From positions 1 to 64,000 of the forward strand of contig JBAKBP010013116.1 of the NCBI GenBank assembly GCA_037953745.1: a stretch of DNA of 64,000 nucleotides. The letters are read 5' to 3'. The notes under the pieces were generated by a model. It saw only the letters and a program-made list of their open reading frames with translations. It was not told the origin of the DNA and ran no database searches. Positions within the stretch are counted from its first letter, which is position 1, and the number at the start of each line of letters is the position of its first letter. The stretch comes from Lithodes maja. Taxonomy: Eukaryota; Arthropoda; Malacostraca; Decapoda; Lithodidae. This document shows, in pieces, positions 33,701 through 45,532 of the stretch. A program made the position numbers and the translations under genes.

Positions 33701-33945
33701 CTGGAAATAGAAATGATCATGCTAAGATTGTCTAGACCTCAAGCTAGACGTTATCTAGAATAAACCTATTTGTGAATTACATGTGTTATTATTGAGTTCT
33801 GTATTACCTAGTTGAATACCTATTTTGTGTTATTAAGAACGTGTTAGGTGTGACCCCGTTGGGCTCTATTACGGTCTATAAGTTCATAGCTGGATTTTAG
33901 TAGAGACTATATCACGAGCTGTAAATATTATAGCCCGACATAACA
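30718..33945. mobile_element. Solo LTR (about 2.75 kb), copy B, with a nested LINE fragment
   Basis: TGAAATGACGGG...CCCGACATAACA ends flanked by GTATT on both sides (30,713-30,717; 33,946-33,950). It aligns with copy A over its length, with frequent substitutions and small indels. A 484-bp LINE 3' fragment (33,172-33,655) interrupts it. No coding content and no partner LTR is visible nearby, so it is a solo LTR or a non-coding LTR derivative. Confidence 0.82.
33172..33655 (+). mobile_element. LINE 3' fragment with (GATA)n tail
   Basis: Matches 3440-3960: the last about 30 codons of RT (ALDDRGMTIDQAGEVVVDR, stop near 33,267), then the same 3' UTR (GGGCGCAAGTTGGACTAG, GGATTGGGCCTGAGCA), then GATA units instead of the ACAT tail of the first copy. 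Its borders come from comparison with the uninterrupted LTR copy A (about 20,735). Confidence 0.85.
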
Positions 33946-33950
33946 GTATT

Positions 33951-34511
33951 GGTCTGCCTTATACTAACCACATACACAAGAGGGGAAACATACACATGTC
34001 ACAGCTAGAGGTACTGTACCTGGATACAGTTATTGATGGGGAAAAATAACAGACATGACACAGATAATCGCTATGTGTAATCCATGCAATTAAACAGTAG
34101 ACAGAATGCAAGCAGACAGACAAGAAATCAAGCACAAGCAGTCAGACAAGATATAGAGATAAACAGTTAGACAAGACCATAGACAGAAAGATGTGACTAC
34201 AGAGAGTAATAGGACGGGAAGAAATATAGACAGGACCACAGATAAACAGAATACAGACAGAACACAGACATAAAGACGCACACTGACGCAGACAGGGCCA
34301 CGTCTATTAACAGGAGAACCACACACACCATCAGACACACATACATCACAACTCTCGTCCTGACTCTCACACATCGTCGCCTCTCATTTCACGCCGACCG
34401 GACCAGTGAAATGTTGTGTTGGGTGTCATTGTGTGGGAGAGAGAGAGAGAGAAGAGTAGGCGAGGAAGGTTAGGGAGGAGTGGTGTGGTGGTGGTGAGGG
34501 AGCAAGTGAAT
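33951..34511. other. No gene; degenerate CAGACA-type repeats
   Basis: From about 34,090 to 34,290 the sequence is built of loosely repeated CAGACA/AGACAAGA motifs, which create a long cysteine/valine-rich minus frame that is not a gene. A GA run follows at about 34,436-34,452. Confidence 0.6.
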
Positions 34512-34516
34512 GTAAT

Positions 34517-35078
34517 TGTCGGGAATAGGGTAATGATCCCGACAGGTTTTGGTCCAATAGGACATTTGAATTTGGCGGTATCGTATCGCTTGTACGATTT
34601 CGGCTGGTTCTTTGTGTATTGTAGTTTATTCTTAAGTTAGGTTAAATATTAACTGTAATGTATACATATCTACATCAGCTCTAGATGTATTATGAAACCA
34701 AGTTTTGGGTTATAATTATTATGAGCCGGCAGCCATATGTAATTTCGCGAAGCGATCGGACGCTGGCCCTTTAGTCTCTCACTCAACACCATACAGCCAA
34801 CATCTCCTCCCCTGGCCCTGACTCAACCCACAGTTCACCATGTGCTACAACTACTAACAATAATAACAACAGTCCTACATCACCAGTCCTCTAAGCTAAG
34901 TTCATTGTATTGATATTGTACTATGTGAACATTCCTACATGTCATGCAATTGAACTAGCCGTGTGTGGGGGACTGGATTACACCCATCGACGAATACCTC
35001 GTTGGTAATTATATAACTATTTGTTGGGATATATCATGTACCAGTGATGTAATTTAACCTTTATATAAATTCCAGACA
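34517..35078 (+). repeat. 5' LTR of the BEL/Pao element
   Basis: TGTCGGGAATAGGG start and TTCCAGACA end. The short ends TGTCGGG and CC(C/A)GACA are inverted repeats. Inside, TGTCGGGAATAGGGTAATGATCCCGACA at the start is itself a near-palindrome. It should contain promoter, R and U5, but no TATA/initiator pair was certain. Confidence 0.95.
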
Positions 35079-35083
35079 AATAT

Positions 35084-35101
35084 TGGTCCTTCGTGCCCTA
35101 A
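35084..35101 (+). promoter_or_regulatory. Candidate tRNA primer-binding site
   Basis: TGGTCCTTCGTGCCCTAA begins five bases after the 5' LTR. TGG immediately after an LTR is expected for a site complementary to a tRNA 3' CCA end. The tRNA was not identified. Confidence 0.55.
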
Positions 35102-35908
35102 AGCTTCTGTACCGTAGTACCGTTTTGTTTGCTTCCTTGCCGCTTGTGGGCTTACAAATGGCTGCCGCCTCGCGCGTTGTTGGCCGACTGCCATTTCCCT
35201 AGTTTTGTCCCGGCTTCTTCCCTCGTGTTTTTTTACCGTTTAGGCACCGTCCCTATCTTTTTTGGGACTAGTTCCAGGTGTTTTTGGGCGTGTGCTCCTT
35301 GGCGTTTTTTGGTGGGTTAGCTGGGCTGGAGATTGGGGTAGGGGTTGTTTCGTCGGTCACCATTTTGCGCTCATAGGCTTGGCTAGGCTAGGCAGTCTAG
35401 GCCTGCAGGTGTCTGTGGTGGCTATTCATTTTGCTTTGGTGGTGTGCCTGTGGTGTTAGTTGTGTTGTGTCATTGTGGGACTCATTATTAATTTTGCTGG
35501 TGGGGAGGGTTCTCATGTGACCTTTTATATTTAAATTTCATAATAGCCTAGGGCTAGTTGCTTAAAGTGGCGGTCATGAGTGTCGGTCTTTGTTAATTCC
35601 TAAGCGATTGACAGTTAATAGTCAGACCTCATGATTGTAGCTTAACCAACTAGGCTTACCTATAAAGGGCTTACAATAATTAGTGCTTCACCTTACCCTT
35701 TCTTTTAATGGATTTAGTATTTAATTATTTTGTCTAGTTAAATTATTTCCTTTCGATAGTTTATGTTAAGGGGGATGTAAGTATTATGTAATTCTTTTTG
35801 AGTAAATTTCTTAAGTAATGGGAGTTTGCCGCTGTTGATTCCTAAGCGATTAACGGTTTGTAGTCTGACCTCATTGTAGTTTAAGTTGCTTAAAATTAGA
35901 CCTTAACG
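35102..35908 (+). other. BEL/Pao untranslated leader with a direct repeat
   Basis: About 800 bp before the gag ATG. Two related ~50-bp blocks at 35,591-35,647 and 35,834-35,886 share ATTCCTAAGCGATT, then TAGTC(A/T)GACCTCAT and TTGTAG. They are candidate packaging or primer-related signals, which is inference. Confidence 0.7.
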
Positions 35909-38900
35909 ATGACAGATTTGAAGAAACTTAAGATTCTTAAGGGAGGGATGAAGGGAAGTTTAAATAGATGTTTAAGAGATCTTGATGAATTTTTAATAAG
36001 TGCCACGGCTGATCAGATAAAAGGTAAATTTGCTACTGTTACTAAATCGCTAGCTACTTATGATAGTTATGCTCAGCAGGTATATGGTTTATTGACAGTT
36101 ACTGACGATGTGGAAGAAGAAATGTTGGCAGATCTTGAGTACTTTGAGAATGTTAATACAGCCTTAGCCAGACTATCTTCCACCCAAGAATCAACCTCTG
36201 TTAAGGATACCGGTACACCAAAGGCGACTGGTTTTAACCTGCCGAAGCTTACTTTGCCTACCTTTTCCGGGGATTCGGCTACCTGGACTGGATTTTGGGA
36301 TATTTTTGAGTGTTCCGTCCATCATAATAAAACACTCACATCCATCCAAAGGTTCACATATCTCCGTGGTCAATTGAAAGGGGAGGCATTGAAGTTAGTC
36401 GATGGGTACAAGCTAGAAGCTACCAGCTACGAGTCTGCAGTGGAGTTGCTGAAGAGAACTTACGGGAGAGTGGAAGTCATCAAGACCGCTTTAATTACCA
36501 AATTCTTCACACTAGATCCTCCATCCTATGATGTGGCGGACCTAAAGGAGTACTATGCCTCCTTTGAGAGCCTCCTCCGATGTATGGAGACAATGGCCGT
36601 CACCAAGGAGGAGATATTTAGTGTGAATATCTTGAATAAGATACCCTCTCCCCTAAGGGAAATCTTACGACGACAACTAAGCGACTCTCCACTAAACTTG
36701 GAAGCGTTGGTGCAGGTGTACCAGACTGAAGTCTTCAATATGGAGAGTACTGGACACTACCGACAAGTGGAGGTGTCGCCATCTACTGCAGCTTTCCCCG
36801 TACAGACTTCTCCTAAACAGAAAAGGCCAATATCATTAGGTTGTAAGTTGTGCAGTGTCCACGGTCATCTGTGGTATCAGTGTCCTAAGTATCCTAAGGC
36901 TACACAGAAGGTTAGCAAGGCTAAATCGCTTAAGTTATGTACCAGCTGTCTGGCAAGAGACCACTTCAACAGTACCTGCACCAATTCCTGCATCAAACCT
37001 TGTAAGTATTGCAAGGGGAAACATTGGGTTTCCCTTTGCATCCAGTCTGATCGGCACGACGGCAAAGAAAAGGGGAGAACCCCTAAAGAGTCACATGAGA
37101 AAAGTAAGAGCGAGGGTGATAAAGTATCTGCCATGTCCATTGCTTCTCGAGAATGTCAATTGCTTCCTACTATGATGCTGCCAGTAGTGGGGAGTAATAA
37201 TAATACTATAATGACGCGCACCTTACTTGACCAATGCTCACAGAGGTCATTCGTTCTGCGGTCATCATTACCCCAGCTCAAGTGTACCAGCAAGGGTCAA
37301 GAGAATTTGCGTCTCCATGGTTTCACTGGTGAAATAGATTCCAGTGACTATGATATCGTGGAGATTTCCTATGTTTGTAGAAGAAAGGTATGTCCCATCA
37401 AGGCTGTTGTGGTCGACACACTACCCACTTTTTATATAGCATCAGAGATTCAACCACATTTGAAATATCTCAGAAGCAAGGGGTATAAACTGGCTGATGA
37501 TCAACTCTCTGCTAACTATGGTATTATGCTACTGGTCGGAGCTGATTATTACTACGACCTGGTTCACCCTGGATGTCGGCGGGTGGATGGGCTAATAATG
37601 CTCCCCACGATCCAAGGTTATGCCATTTCTGGATCCTATGCCACTTCCTCTCAAGACACACAGGTGGAGGTGGTTACGGTCCTCAAGGTAGCAGTAAGCC
37701 CCATAGATAAATATATTAGGCCAAATGTGCCTGATAATACATGTACTGATATAGATAAGCTATGGGACTTGGACAATATTGGAATTGACCCACATGAACT
37801 TGATCGTGAGTCCAAGCTAGCGTTAAGCTCGTATGAAGAGACTGTAACGTATGACTCTGGCAGAGGTCAGTATGTGGTAAGGCTCCCTTGGAATGATAAC
37901 AAGAGTAAATTACCTACTAATTTCCATCTAGCACTTGGTAGGTTACGTAGCCTTCAGAAGCAGTTTGTCAAGGATCCAAGTTATTGCGAGACTTATGCGG
38001 CAGTTTTAGCCGAGCAGGTACAACGTGGATTTGTGGAGAGAGTAGATCTCAGTGAGTATGGGGATAACATCCATTACCTTGCTCACCATGGGATTAAAAA
38101 GGACAGTTCCACCACTCCTGTTCGTATTGTGTATGACTGCTCTGCTAAATCCAGTGATCGCTCCTATAGCCTGAATGATTGTCTGTACATGGGTCCGTCC
38201 CTGGTCTCTGATCTAGCGCAAATTATGTTGCGCTTCAGATGTCATAAATTTGCATGGGTCGCCGATATTGAGAAGGCCTTCCTGATGCTTCAACTCCATC
38301 GTGAAGACAGGGACTCGACAAGATTTTTATGGCCACGGGACCCAATGGATCTAGATTCAGAGTATCTGGTCTACAGGTTCAGAGTCGTCTTATTCGGGGC
38401 GACCTGTTCCCAGTTCCTTCTCAACGCTACTATCTTGCATCATCTTGAGGAGGCTGGACTAGATCCTGACTTCAAGAATGAGATCAAGCAGGGGATCTAT
38501 GTGGACAATCTTCAAGGCACCGGAGACAATGAAGATTTATTGCTCAAGAGATGCTGGAAGATCCGTGATATATTTGCCAAGGCTCATTTATACTTAAGAG
38601 AATGGGCCACTAATAGTGATCTTTTGAAAGGTCAATTTGCTTCTGACGGTGTAGCTACTGAGAATAGTGAGGTGAAGTTTTTAGGCCACAAATGGGACAC
38701 TACCACAGATTGCATATTCTTCTGTCACACCCCATGCGGCAGTGAGCTTATGACCAAGCGAAACTGCTTAAGCTTATCAGCGAGGTTGTTTGATCCCCTA
38801 GGTTTTTTGCTGCCTGTAACAATCCGTGCTCGTATGTTTTTACAGCAACTATGGCGGCTAAAACTAGATTGGGACACGCCCCTCCCGATTGAGTTACAAG

Positions 38901-39274
38901 ATACTTGGCGGTTGATTCGGTCGGACCTTTCCACATGTTGCAAGGTCCAACTTAATCGTCAGGTTATTAGTGGTCAACAGGTGGATCTACATGCCTTTTC
39001 TGATGCTAGTAATAGTGCGTACGGTACTGCCATATACGTATGCAATGGTAGTGAAGCGACGCTGGCTATAGCGAAGGCCAAAGTAGCCCCTATAAAGAAG
39101 ATTACAGTTCCTAAATTAGAACTTACTGCATTGCTTCTGTCTGCTCGTCTAATAAAGTTTACACTGGATGCTTATGCAGACGTACTACAGATTAATAACG
39201 TCTATGTCTGGAGCGACAGTCAAATAGCGCTTTCATGGGTACACAGCCAGAAAGTGTTACCGGTTTGTTTCTAA
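35909..39274 (+). pseudogene. BEL/Pao Gag-protease-RT-RNase H, frame broken near its end
   Basis: Single frame of 1121 codons from the ATG after the leader. Domains: DUF1759 gag (about residues 115-270), zinc knuckles of CX2C type (312-377), Pao peptidase (about 418-575, LLDQCSQ at 439-445 where many relatives have DSGS), reverse transcriptase (about 720-930, catalytic YVDN at 864-867, a variant of YVDD), RNase H start (HAFSDAS at about 1027, PKLELTALLL, then WSDSQIALSW at about 1101). Translation stops at 39,274. The continuation is in another frame: comparison of the two frames places a one-base slip at about 39,260-39,265. The polyprotein would supply capsid, protease and RT/RNase H. Either a recent mutation or an assembly error could explain the break. 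Confidence 0.92.
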
Positions 39275-41240
39275 TCGCACTGATGAGATTCATGACTTAG
39301 TTCCTACAGCTACATTTCGCTATGTGAGCACCAGGGATAACCCCAGTGACATCATTTCACGGGGGATCTCGGCACAGCAGTTTATGTCTTCCTCTATTTG
39401 GTGGCATGGACCTCCATGGCTTACATCTCCAACTGAGTGGCCTCAGGATTTCAGGGATTACATATCTGATCCTTCAAGTCGGCCCCAAGATGATGTGTTA
39501 AGTAGTTCGAATGTGAGTACTACACATCAGGATAACAAGTTGGTAGAGTGGGAACGTTACGGCAGCTATGATCAAGTAATACGGGTATTTGCATGGATAT
39601 ACCGTTTCATTAACAACATGAGAAGTCGGGCTCACGGGTCTTTCCTTAGTGAAGATTCGAAGCATATCAGACTCCATGAATTGAGATCAGCAGAAGCAAA
39701 ACTAATATGTTTAGTACAAAAGGAATCTTATCCTACTGAACATCAAATCCTGAGCAAGGAGTCAAAGGCCAAACCCTGAAACTTAATGAGGCAGCTAGGA
39801 TTATATATGGAAGGAGGCATTATTAAGTGTAGAGGCAGGATACAAAAAGCGGACATTACTGATTCTGCGAAATATCCTGTCCTCCTTAGCTCCTCTCATT
39901 TGAATACCAAACTGTTGATTCGCCAATGCCATAGGACCTGCCTACATTTTGGCGTAAATTATGTTCTGGCGTATATGCGACAACGTTGGTGGATCCCTAA
40001 GATGCGACAAGCAATTAAATGGATCCACAATAGCTGTACTATCTGTAAAAGATTACAGGGTAAGCCTTACTCCCCAGTTGATCTACCTCCCTTGCCTGAG
40101 TTCAGGGTACAAAGGACTGAACCATTTCAGGTAACCGGGGTAGACTACACCGGAGTGATTCATGTTAGAGAATCGCCCGGTAATATCATAAAGGTATATG
40201 CCGTCCTATTCACATGTGCGGTAACCAGAGCGATTCATATTGAATTGATTGACGACCTATCCAGTGAGGGTTTTTTGCATACTCTAAGACGCTTTGCAGG
40301 CCGCAATGGTTTCCCTCAAATTATTATGAGCGATAATGCGACTTGTTTTGTCGGGACCTCTAAATATCTCCAGAGTTTAATGGATGACCCGCAGGTTGTG
40401 GCTACCCTCACTGGAAAGGGTTGTCAGTGGAGATTTATACCAGCACGTGCACCATGGTTCGGGGCGATTTGGGAGAGAACTATCGGTATCGTCAAATCTG
40501 CCATGAAGAAGGTATTAGGAAGGGCACTGGTGACCAGACGGGAGTTGCAAACCATCTTAATAGAAATTGAGATGTCAGTCAACGACAGACCCTTGACCTA
40601 TACCTCGTCAGATGTTGATGACCTCTTACCCATTTCGCCTTCTATGCTAGCACGTGGACGAACCCTTAATACCTTTCCTAGATCGTCCGTCAATGACGAA
40701 GATCTGCAAGACCCTACGTTCGGCAATGCTGACGCCACACGTCGTCGCTTCCAGTATGTAAACAAGGTGTCCGACGATCTATGGAAACGGTGGACCCAAG
40801 AATATTTGCTGTCTCTTCGCGAGCGTCACTCTTATAAGATCAAAGGGACGAATCAACGATGGCCTCGTATCGGGGATATCGTCCTGATTCATGATGAGCG
40901 TCCTAGGTTATTTTGGAAGCTTGGGAGGATTATTGATTTGTTCCAGGGCATTGATGGTCTTATAAGGGTTGCTAGAATACGAACTTCGACTGGGGTTACT
41001 ACTCGCCCAGTCGTAAGGTTATATCCCTTGGAGCAGGATGTAGAACTGCCGGATGATCCTGGTGTCAATACTGATACCACTCCGCAGGAGAGTGCTGGTG
41101 ACAGTGCTCCTCAAGGTGGGGCAGCTGATGATGAGAAGGATGATCCTCCTCAGGCTTCAGGTGGCGCTCGTCCCAAAAGGAGGACGGCTATGAGTTCCGT
41201 GGATCTTTGGAGATCTAAGATCAAACAAGGTGATCTTTGA
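39263..41240 (+). pseudogene. BEL/Pao RNase H end, linker and integrase, with an in-frame stop
   Basis: The frame resumes at about 39,263 and contains the rest of RNase H (STRDNPSDIISRG). A TGA at 39,777-39,779 interrupts it in the same frame, and translation continues from 39,786. The second part (484 codons from the first ATG) is integrase: HHCC zinc domain with H49, H54, C84, C87, catalytic D120, D183 and E230, then the SVNDRPLTYTSSD block and a DUF5641-like C-terminus (about 325-415, WPRIGDIVLIHDE). An acidic, Pro-rich tail with a basic RPKRR patch ends it. The DDE triad is intact, so only the stop and upstream slip are visible defects. Confidence 0.92.
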
Positions 41241-41305
41241 CTTCGATGTCCTTTTTTTGTTCTCTGTTTATCGCTCCTGTATATCATTTTTGGTGGCGGG
41301 CAATA

Positions 41306-41867
41306 TGTCGGGAATAGGGTAATGATCCCGACAGGTTTTGGTCCAATAGGACATTTGAATTTGGCGGTATCGTATCGCCTGTACGATTTCGGCTGGTTCT
41401 TTGTGTATTGTAGTTTATTCTTAAGTTAGGTTAAATATTAACTGTAATGTATAAATATCTACATCAGCTCTAGATGTATTATGAAACCAAGTTTTGGGTT
41501 ATAATTATTATGAGCCGGCAGCCATATGTAATTTCGCGAAGCGATCGGATGCTGGCCCTTTAGTCTCTCACTCAACACCATACAGCCAACATCTCCTCCC
41601 CTGGCCCTGACTCAACCCACAGTTCACCATGTGCTACAACTAATAACAATAATAACAACAGTCCTACATCACCAGTCCTCTAAGCTAAGTTCATTGTATC
41701 GATATTGTACTATGTGAACATTCCTACATGTCATGCAATTGAACTAGCCGTGTGTGGGGGACTGGATTACACCCATCGACGAATACCTCGTTGGTAATTA
41801 TATAACTATTTGTTGGGATATATCATGTACCAGTGATGTAATTTAACCTTTATATAAATTCCCGACA
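41306..41867 (+). repeat. 3' LTR of the BEL/Pao element
   Basis: Differs from the 5' LTR at six single bases, with no indels. The sequence just upstream (GGTGGCGGGCAATA) is only moderately purine-rich for a polypurine tract. The right flank GTAAT is the target duplication. Confidence 0.95.
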
Positions 41868-41872
41868 GTAAT

Positions 41873-42756
41873 AACAAGTTTAGAGATCCCTCCAGGAATC
41901 TTGTGTCAAGCCTCCTTAAGTTGGACAATTACAACTGGTCTTCCTCACAAGTTTTTTGTTTCTTTTTAATCAAACCAACTTCGGGTAGTGTGGACAGTTG
42001 GTAATACAATGTTGTATAGAATGTGTTATTTGTTGAAACTATATTGATATTAAACAGGTTAACCCCCAAAATTACGACTATCCTCAATAGAGGTTTTTCT
42101 GGTGCACTGCGACCGACCGTCCTCAATAGACCCAGAGTATACAAAAACAAAACTTTAAAACACCCCAGTGGCACTCGAAACAATCAAATTTGTGATTATT
42201 TTGAGATAATTCCCCCTCCATTATTTGCTACCAGTCCTACATATGTGTCCCCCCCCCCCCCTTTTTCCCCCCCCTCCTAAATTATCAGCTATATATACTC
42301 CTATTCTCCCTTTTATCGGGTAATTTTTGGCGCGAATTTCCCTCACACAGTCTCTTTAACAAGGGGTAGGCAGCTAGAGTTCATTGCAACAGAGAGACTT
42401 CTAGTGCAAGGCCTCAATGTCACTCTACAGCTCGGAGAGGGAACATATAGGCCCCACCCCTGCTCTCGTCTCATGATACGACCTTGTGGCAATAATACGT
42501 CTTTTTCACCCGCTGAATGCTATTCCCACTTCTTTTATTGCTCTTAAATGTTCATATGTTCGTAATAAAAACCTAATAGGCACATATGGATAAGTAATAA
42601 TTATATATATGGTACTATGATTATTTTCGTCAAAATAGAACCAAATATCTTTACTTAGCGAGAGGGCTTGAACCACCATAGCTTCGTAGTTAATGAGTTA
42701 AGAACACGGAATACATCAGCTTATAATAAGTTGTGCTCAGTGGATTGTAACGTTAT
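41873..42756. other. No gene; contains a C-run
   Basis: AT-rich target DNA with an unusual C-homopolymer patch at 42,249-42,275. Short ORFs are shadow frames. No element borders recognised. Confidence 0.5.
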
Positions 42757-43263
42757 TTGTTTTTCTATGTGAATGAGGGAGACAAAAGGCAGAACTGCCT
42801 GTAGCGAGTGCCTCCCCCAGAGTTGAAAGAGTGACAGGGCCAAGATCAAGAGACGTTCGATCCAAAATGCCTGGACACACAAAGTTGGAAGCAATTTAAG
42901 TCATAGGAAGAGGGAAAGACTGATTCTGGGAGAGAGTTCCAGAGGTCAGCAGTTGAATGGAAGAAAGTCTGAGAATAACGTTTCGCTCTTGGGTTGGAGA
43001 GTTGCATAAGGTAGGGGTTGGATTGTGTTGCAAGACGGGTACTAAGTACCCTACGTAGAGGAGGTGGTGTACACTGGGAAAACTCTGAGGAACATTGATT
43101 ATTATAGTAGTGATAGAATTGCGAGAGAGATGCAACATTGTGGCGAAGAGAGCGAGATTGCAGAGAGTTAATGGGCGGGAGTTAATGATAATAATAGAAA
43201 GGCTTTCCTTTCTACATTGTGTAAGAGTGCGGTGTGAGAGGATCCTCCTCACACATGTGAACT
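42757..43263 (-). mobile_element. Jockey-type LINE, 3' fragment
   Basis: Aligns with 21,840-22,340 (3' UTR, C-terminal RT with HNPTPTLCNSPTQE-type shadow frame), but with scattered substitutions and frame breaks. 5' truncation falls at CACACATGTGAAC (about 43,263). Older than the two near-identical copies. Confidence 0.85.
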
Positions 43264-43850
43264 AAAGCGGTATGCAGTCCAAAACAGCTGCTCTCTTCAA
43301 ATTGGCCACCTAACCTATTCCAGCTGTAGCCATAATGGCCCAATGGAGTGGCCCAAATAACACTTGCAGCCCAAAGTCGTCCACTCGGCCATATAATTAT
43401 GACTGCAGCTCAAAATGACCCCCAGCTCATATTGGCCGCTTGACCAAAGGGGATCAAGCTAAATGATCCCACTGCTCACAATGGATTCAAAACTGAAAAC
43501 CGCTGCTCAGATCAATTTGACTGTAACCAAATATTGCCCTGCGAACCATGTCAGCCACTCAACCAAAGGGATGTAATCCCTAGCGACCTTGCTGCCCAAA
43601 CTACCGTATGACCCAACGCAGGCCCATTGTAAACAACAGCTCAGTGGCATAAGATGGCCCCACGGCACTAAATGGAAACATTGCCCAAAACTGGCTCATG
43701 TCCAAAACTCACCCCAGTATGGCATTGCGGCATAAGATATGACCCCAAAGCGGCCTCTCTAGCTAATTCAGTCGCAACCAAAAAATGCAGCCTGGATCGA
43801 ATCCGTTAGCCTACTGTGTCTTCGCAAAATTCAGCCACTTGATTATTATT
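43264..43850. repeat. Degenerate CAGCTCAAAATGGCC-type repeat field
   Basis: About 590 bp in which GC(A/T)GC(T/C)CA, AAATGGCC/ATTGGCC, CCACTCAACC and GACCC words recur at irregular 15-35 bp spacing. It has no open frame and differs sharply from its AT-rich neighbours. A decayed minisatellite is the simplest reading. Confidence 0.5.
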
Positions 43851-44102
43851 AATATTAAAATTCGTTTTATCTCTTAGAGTGATTTACGCTCACCCGAGGA
43901 ATTACGATCTTGTGTGCAAGAAAGGTGTGACGGACGAGGAATGGCCAGGGATGTGGTGGTGGCAGACATGTGTTTGTTGCTTTGCAGCACATGTTTCTTC
44001 ATTAACATCTGTCTTTCTCTCCTTTTAGTATTTTCTATATATTTGTATATCTCATCTCTTCCTCTTGGCCTGTCTATGTTTATATATTTATACAGGGTGT
44101 CC

Positions 44103-44505
44103 CAGGAGGAAAGGTCATAACTTTGGGAAATGATATAACAAGGTACTCAAAGCATAAAATGTTCTACAACAAAACATCCAAATCTCAACCGTTAAACAGA
44201 TATTGAATGCTTAAATTAGTGTCCTCCCCCGCAATATGTTTATAATTGCTAATATGTCTATAATTATTTTGAAACTTATATAATTATAGTATCTTTATAA
44301 TAACATGGTAAACAAATTGCAGGAAGATGGAAGTGTGGTAGGCACTAGGACAGCTAGGCCAACCTTATGGGGAATTAATTAAGAAAATACCATTGTCAGC
44401 ATGCAATATCTCTATACCGGTCGAGATTTGGAATATTTCTTATAGAAAATGTTATGCTTAGAATACCTTGTTCTACCATTTCTCAAAGTTATGCCTTTCC
44501 TCCTG
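44103..44505. mobile_element. Long inverted repeat (~110-bp arms), foldback or MITE
   Basis: CAGGAGGAAAGG(T)CATAACTTTG at the left (44,103) is matched on the opposite strand from 44,505. The complementarity continues through AACAAGGTA(C/T)TC, AAGCATAA, CCAAATCTC(A/G)ACCG and AGATATTG(A/C)ATGC to about 44,218 and 44,390. TACAGGGTGTCC precedes only the left arm. No ORF lies in the loop. Confidence 0.8.
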
Positions 44506-44812
44506 TCTATCATGCTTCTTCAAACATACATTGTCGCATGTATGTTACATATGACTTTTATGTGTAGTCAAATGTATTCATAGGGTTAACTCCAGGTAGG
44601 AGTATTTGGACGTTTTGAGGTACGATCCTATATGGTTTAGCTTTTGACTCTATATAAGGATGACTGAAGGTGTCGATGTCCTTAGGAGTTAATATATATT
44701 ATTTTAGTTAAGCGTTGATTGTAGATGTTGATCTCAGCTTTCAGTTCTCTGCTAGATGATGATAGATTAATTGTGTAGATATTGTATCGCCGCCACCATC
44801 CCACATAATTTT

Positions 44813-44881
<69 letters not shown>

Positions 44882-45465
44882 GATAAAGGGGAAAAGGAAT
44901 GAAAGTGGTATCCAACAAACTTTGATATTTATTCAAGTAACAACTGAATAGTACAGTAGTGCTAATAAAGTAATGTTAGAGAAAACCCTATGTATGAGGG
45001 AGTCTCTCGGGGTGGTGTTATCGCCCCGAATGTTGGTATCTATCTCCCAGTTCACATACCCAACGTCTCACTTCACATGCACCTCCTAGAGGTGAAGGAA
45101 ATTTCTTTCACACCTTCCGGTCATAGGATGAGGGCATGAGAGAAATACACATGTGCATGATTGCTAAAATGGCATGGGAACGGATCCTGACTCTTGAGTT
45201 TTAGAAGGAGGAAGTAACAAGGAGTTACAATGAATACCCCTTCAGGAAGTAAAGTTATCTGTGTAGAGATTATTCAATAGCAAGTATATTAGCTTAAAAT
45301 TATATGATAGATGGTTATAATGATTGCATAGTAAATAATACAATCTTGAGATATAATAATTATGTATGTGTATGTATCTGTTCTCTTTCTACCGTCCTCC
45401 TTACCATCTGTTTCATCACCCTTTATGGCTCCTACTCACTTCTCCTTGTTATGTTTTCACTCTCA

Positions 45466-45532
<67 letters not shown>

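Larger units (their letters stand above)
34517..41867 (+). mobile_element. BEL/Pao LTR retrotransposon, full length
   Basis: Two 562-bp LTRs (34,517-35,078 and 41,306-41,867), each TGTCGGG...GACA, flanked by GTAAT (34,512-34,516; 41,868-41,872). The internal region encodes in order gag with DUF1759 and zinc knuckles, a Pao-type peptidase, RT, RNase H and integrase, the BEL/Pao order. The LTRs differ at six positions by direct comparison (about 1.1%), so insertion is fairly recent. The coding region has one frameshift and one stop, so this copy is probably inactive. Confidence 0.96.

Noticed and set aside
34090..34374. Cysteine/valine-rich minus-strand ORF
   Set aside because: Low-complexity translation of CAGACA-type repeats, with no domain.
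36855..37175. 106-codon plus ORF inside the BEL/Pao element
   Set aside because: Out-of-frame shadow within the gag zinc-knuckle region.
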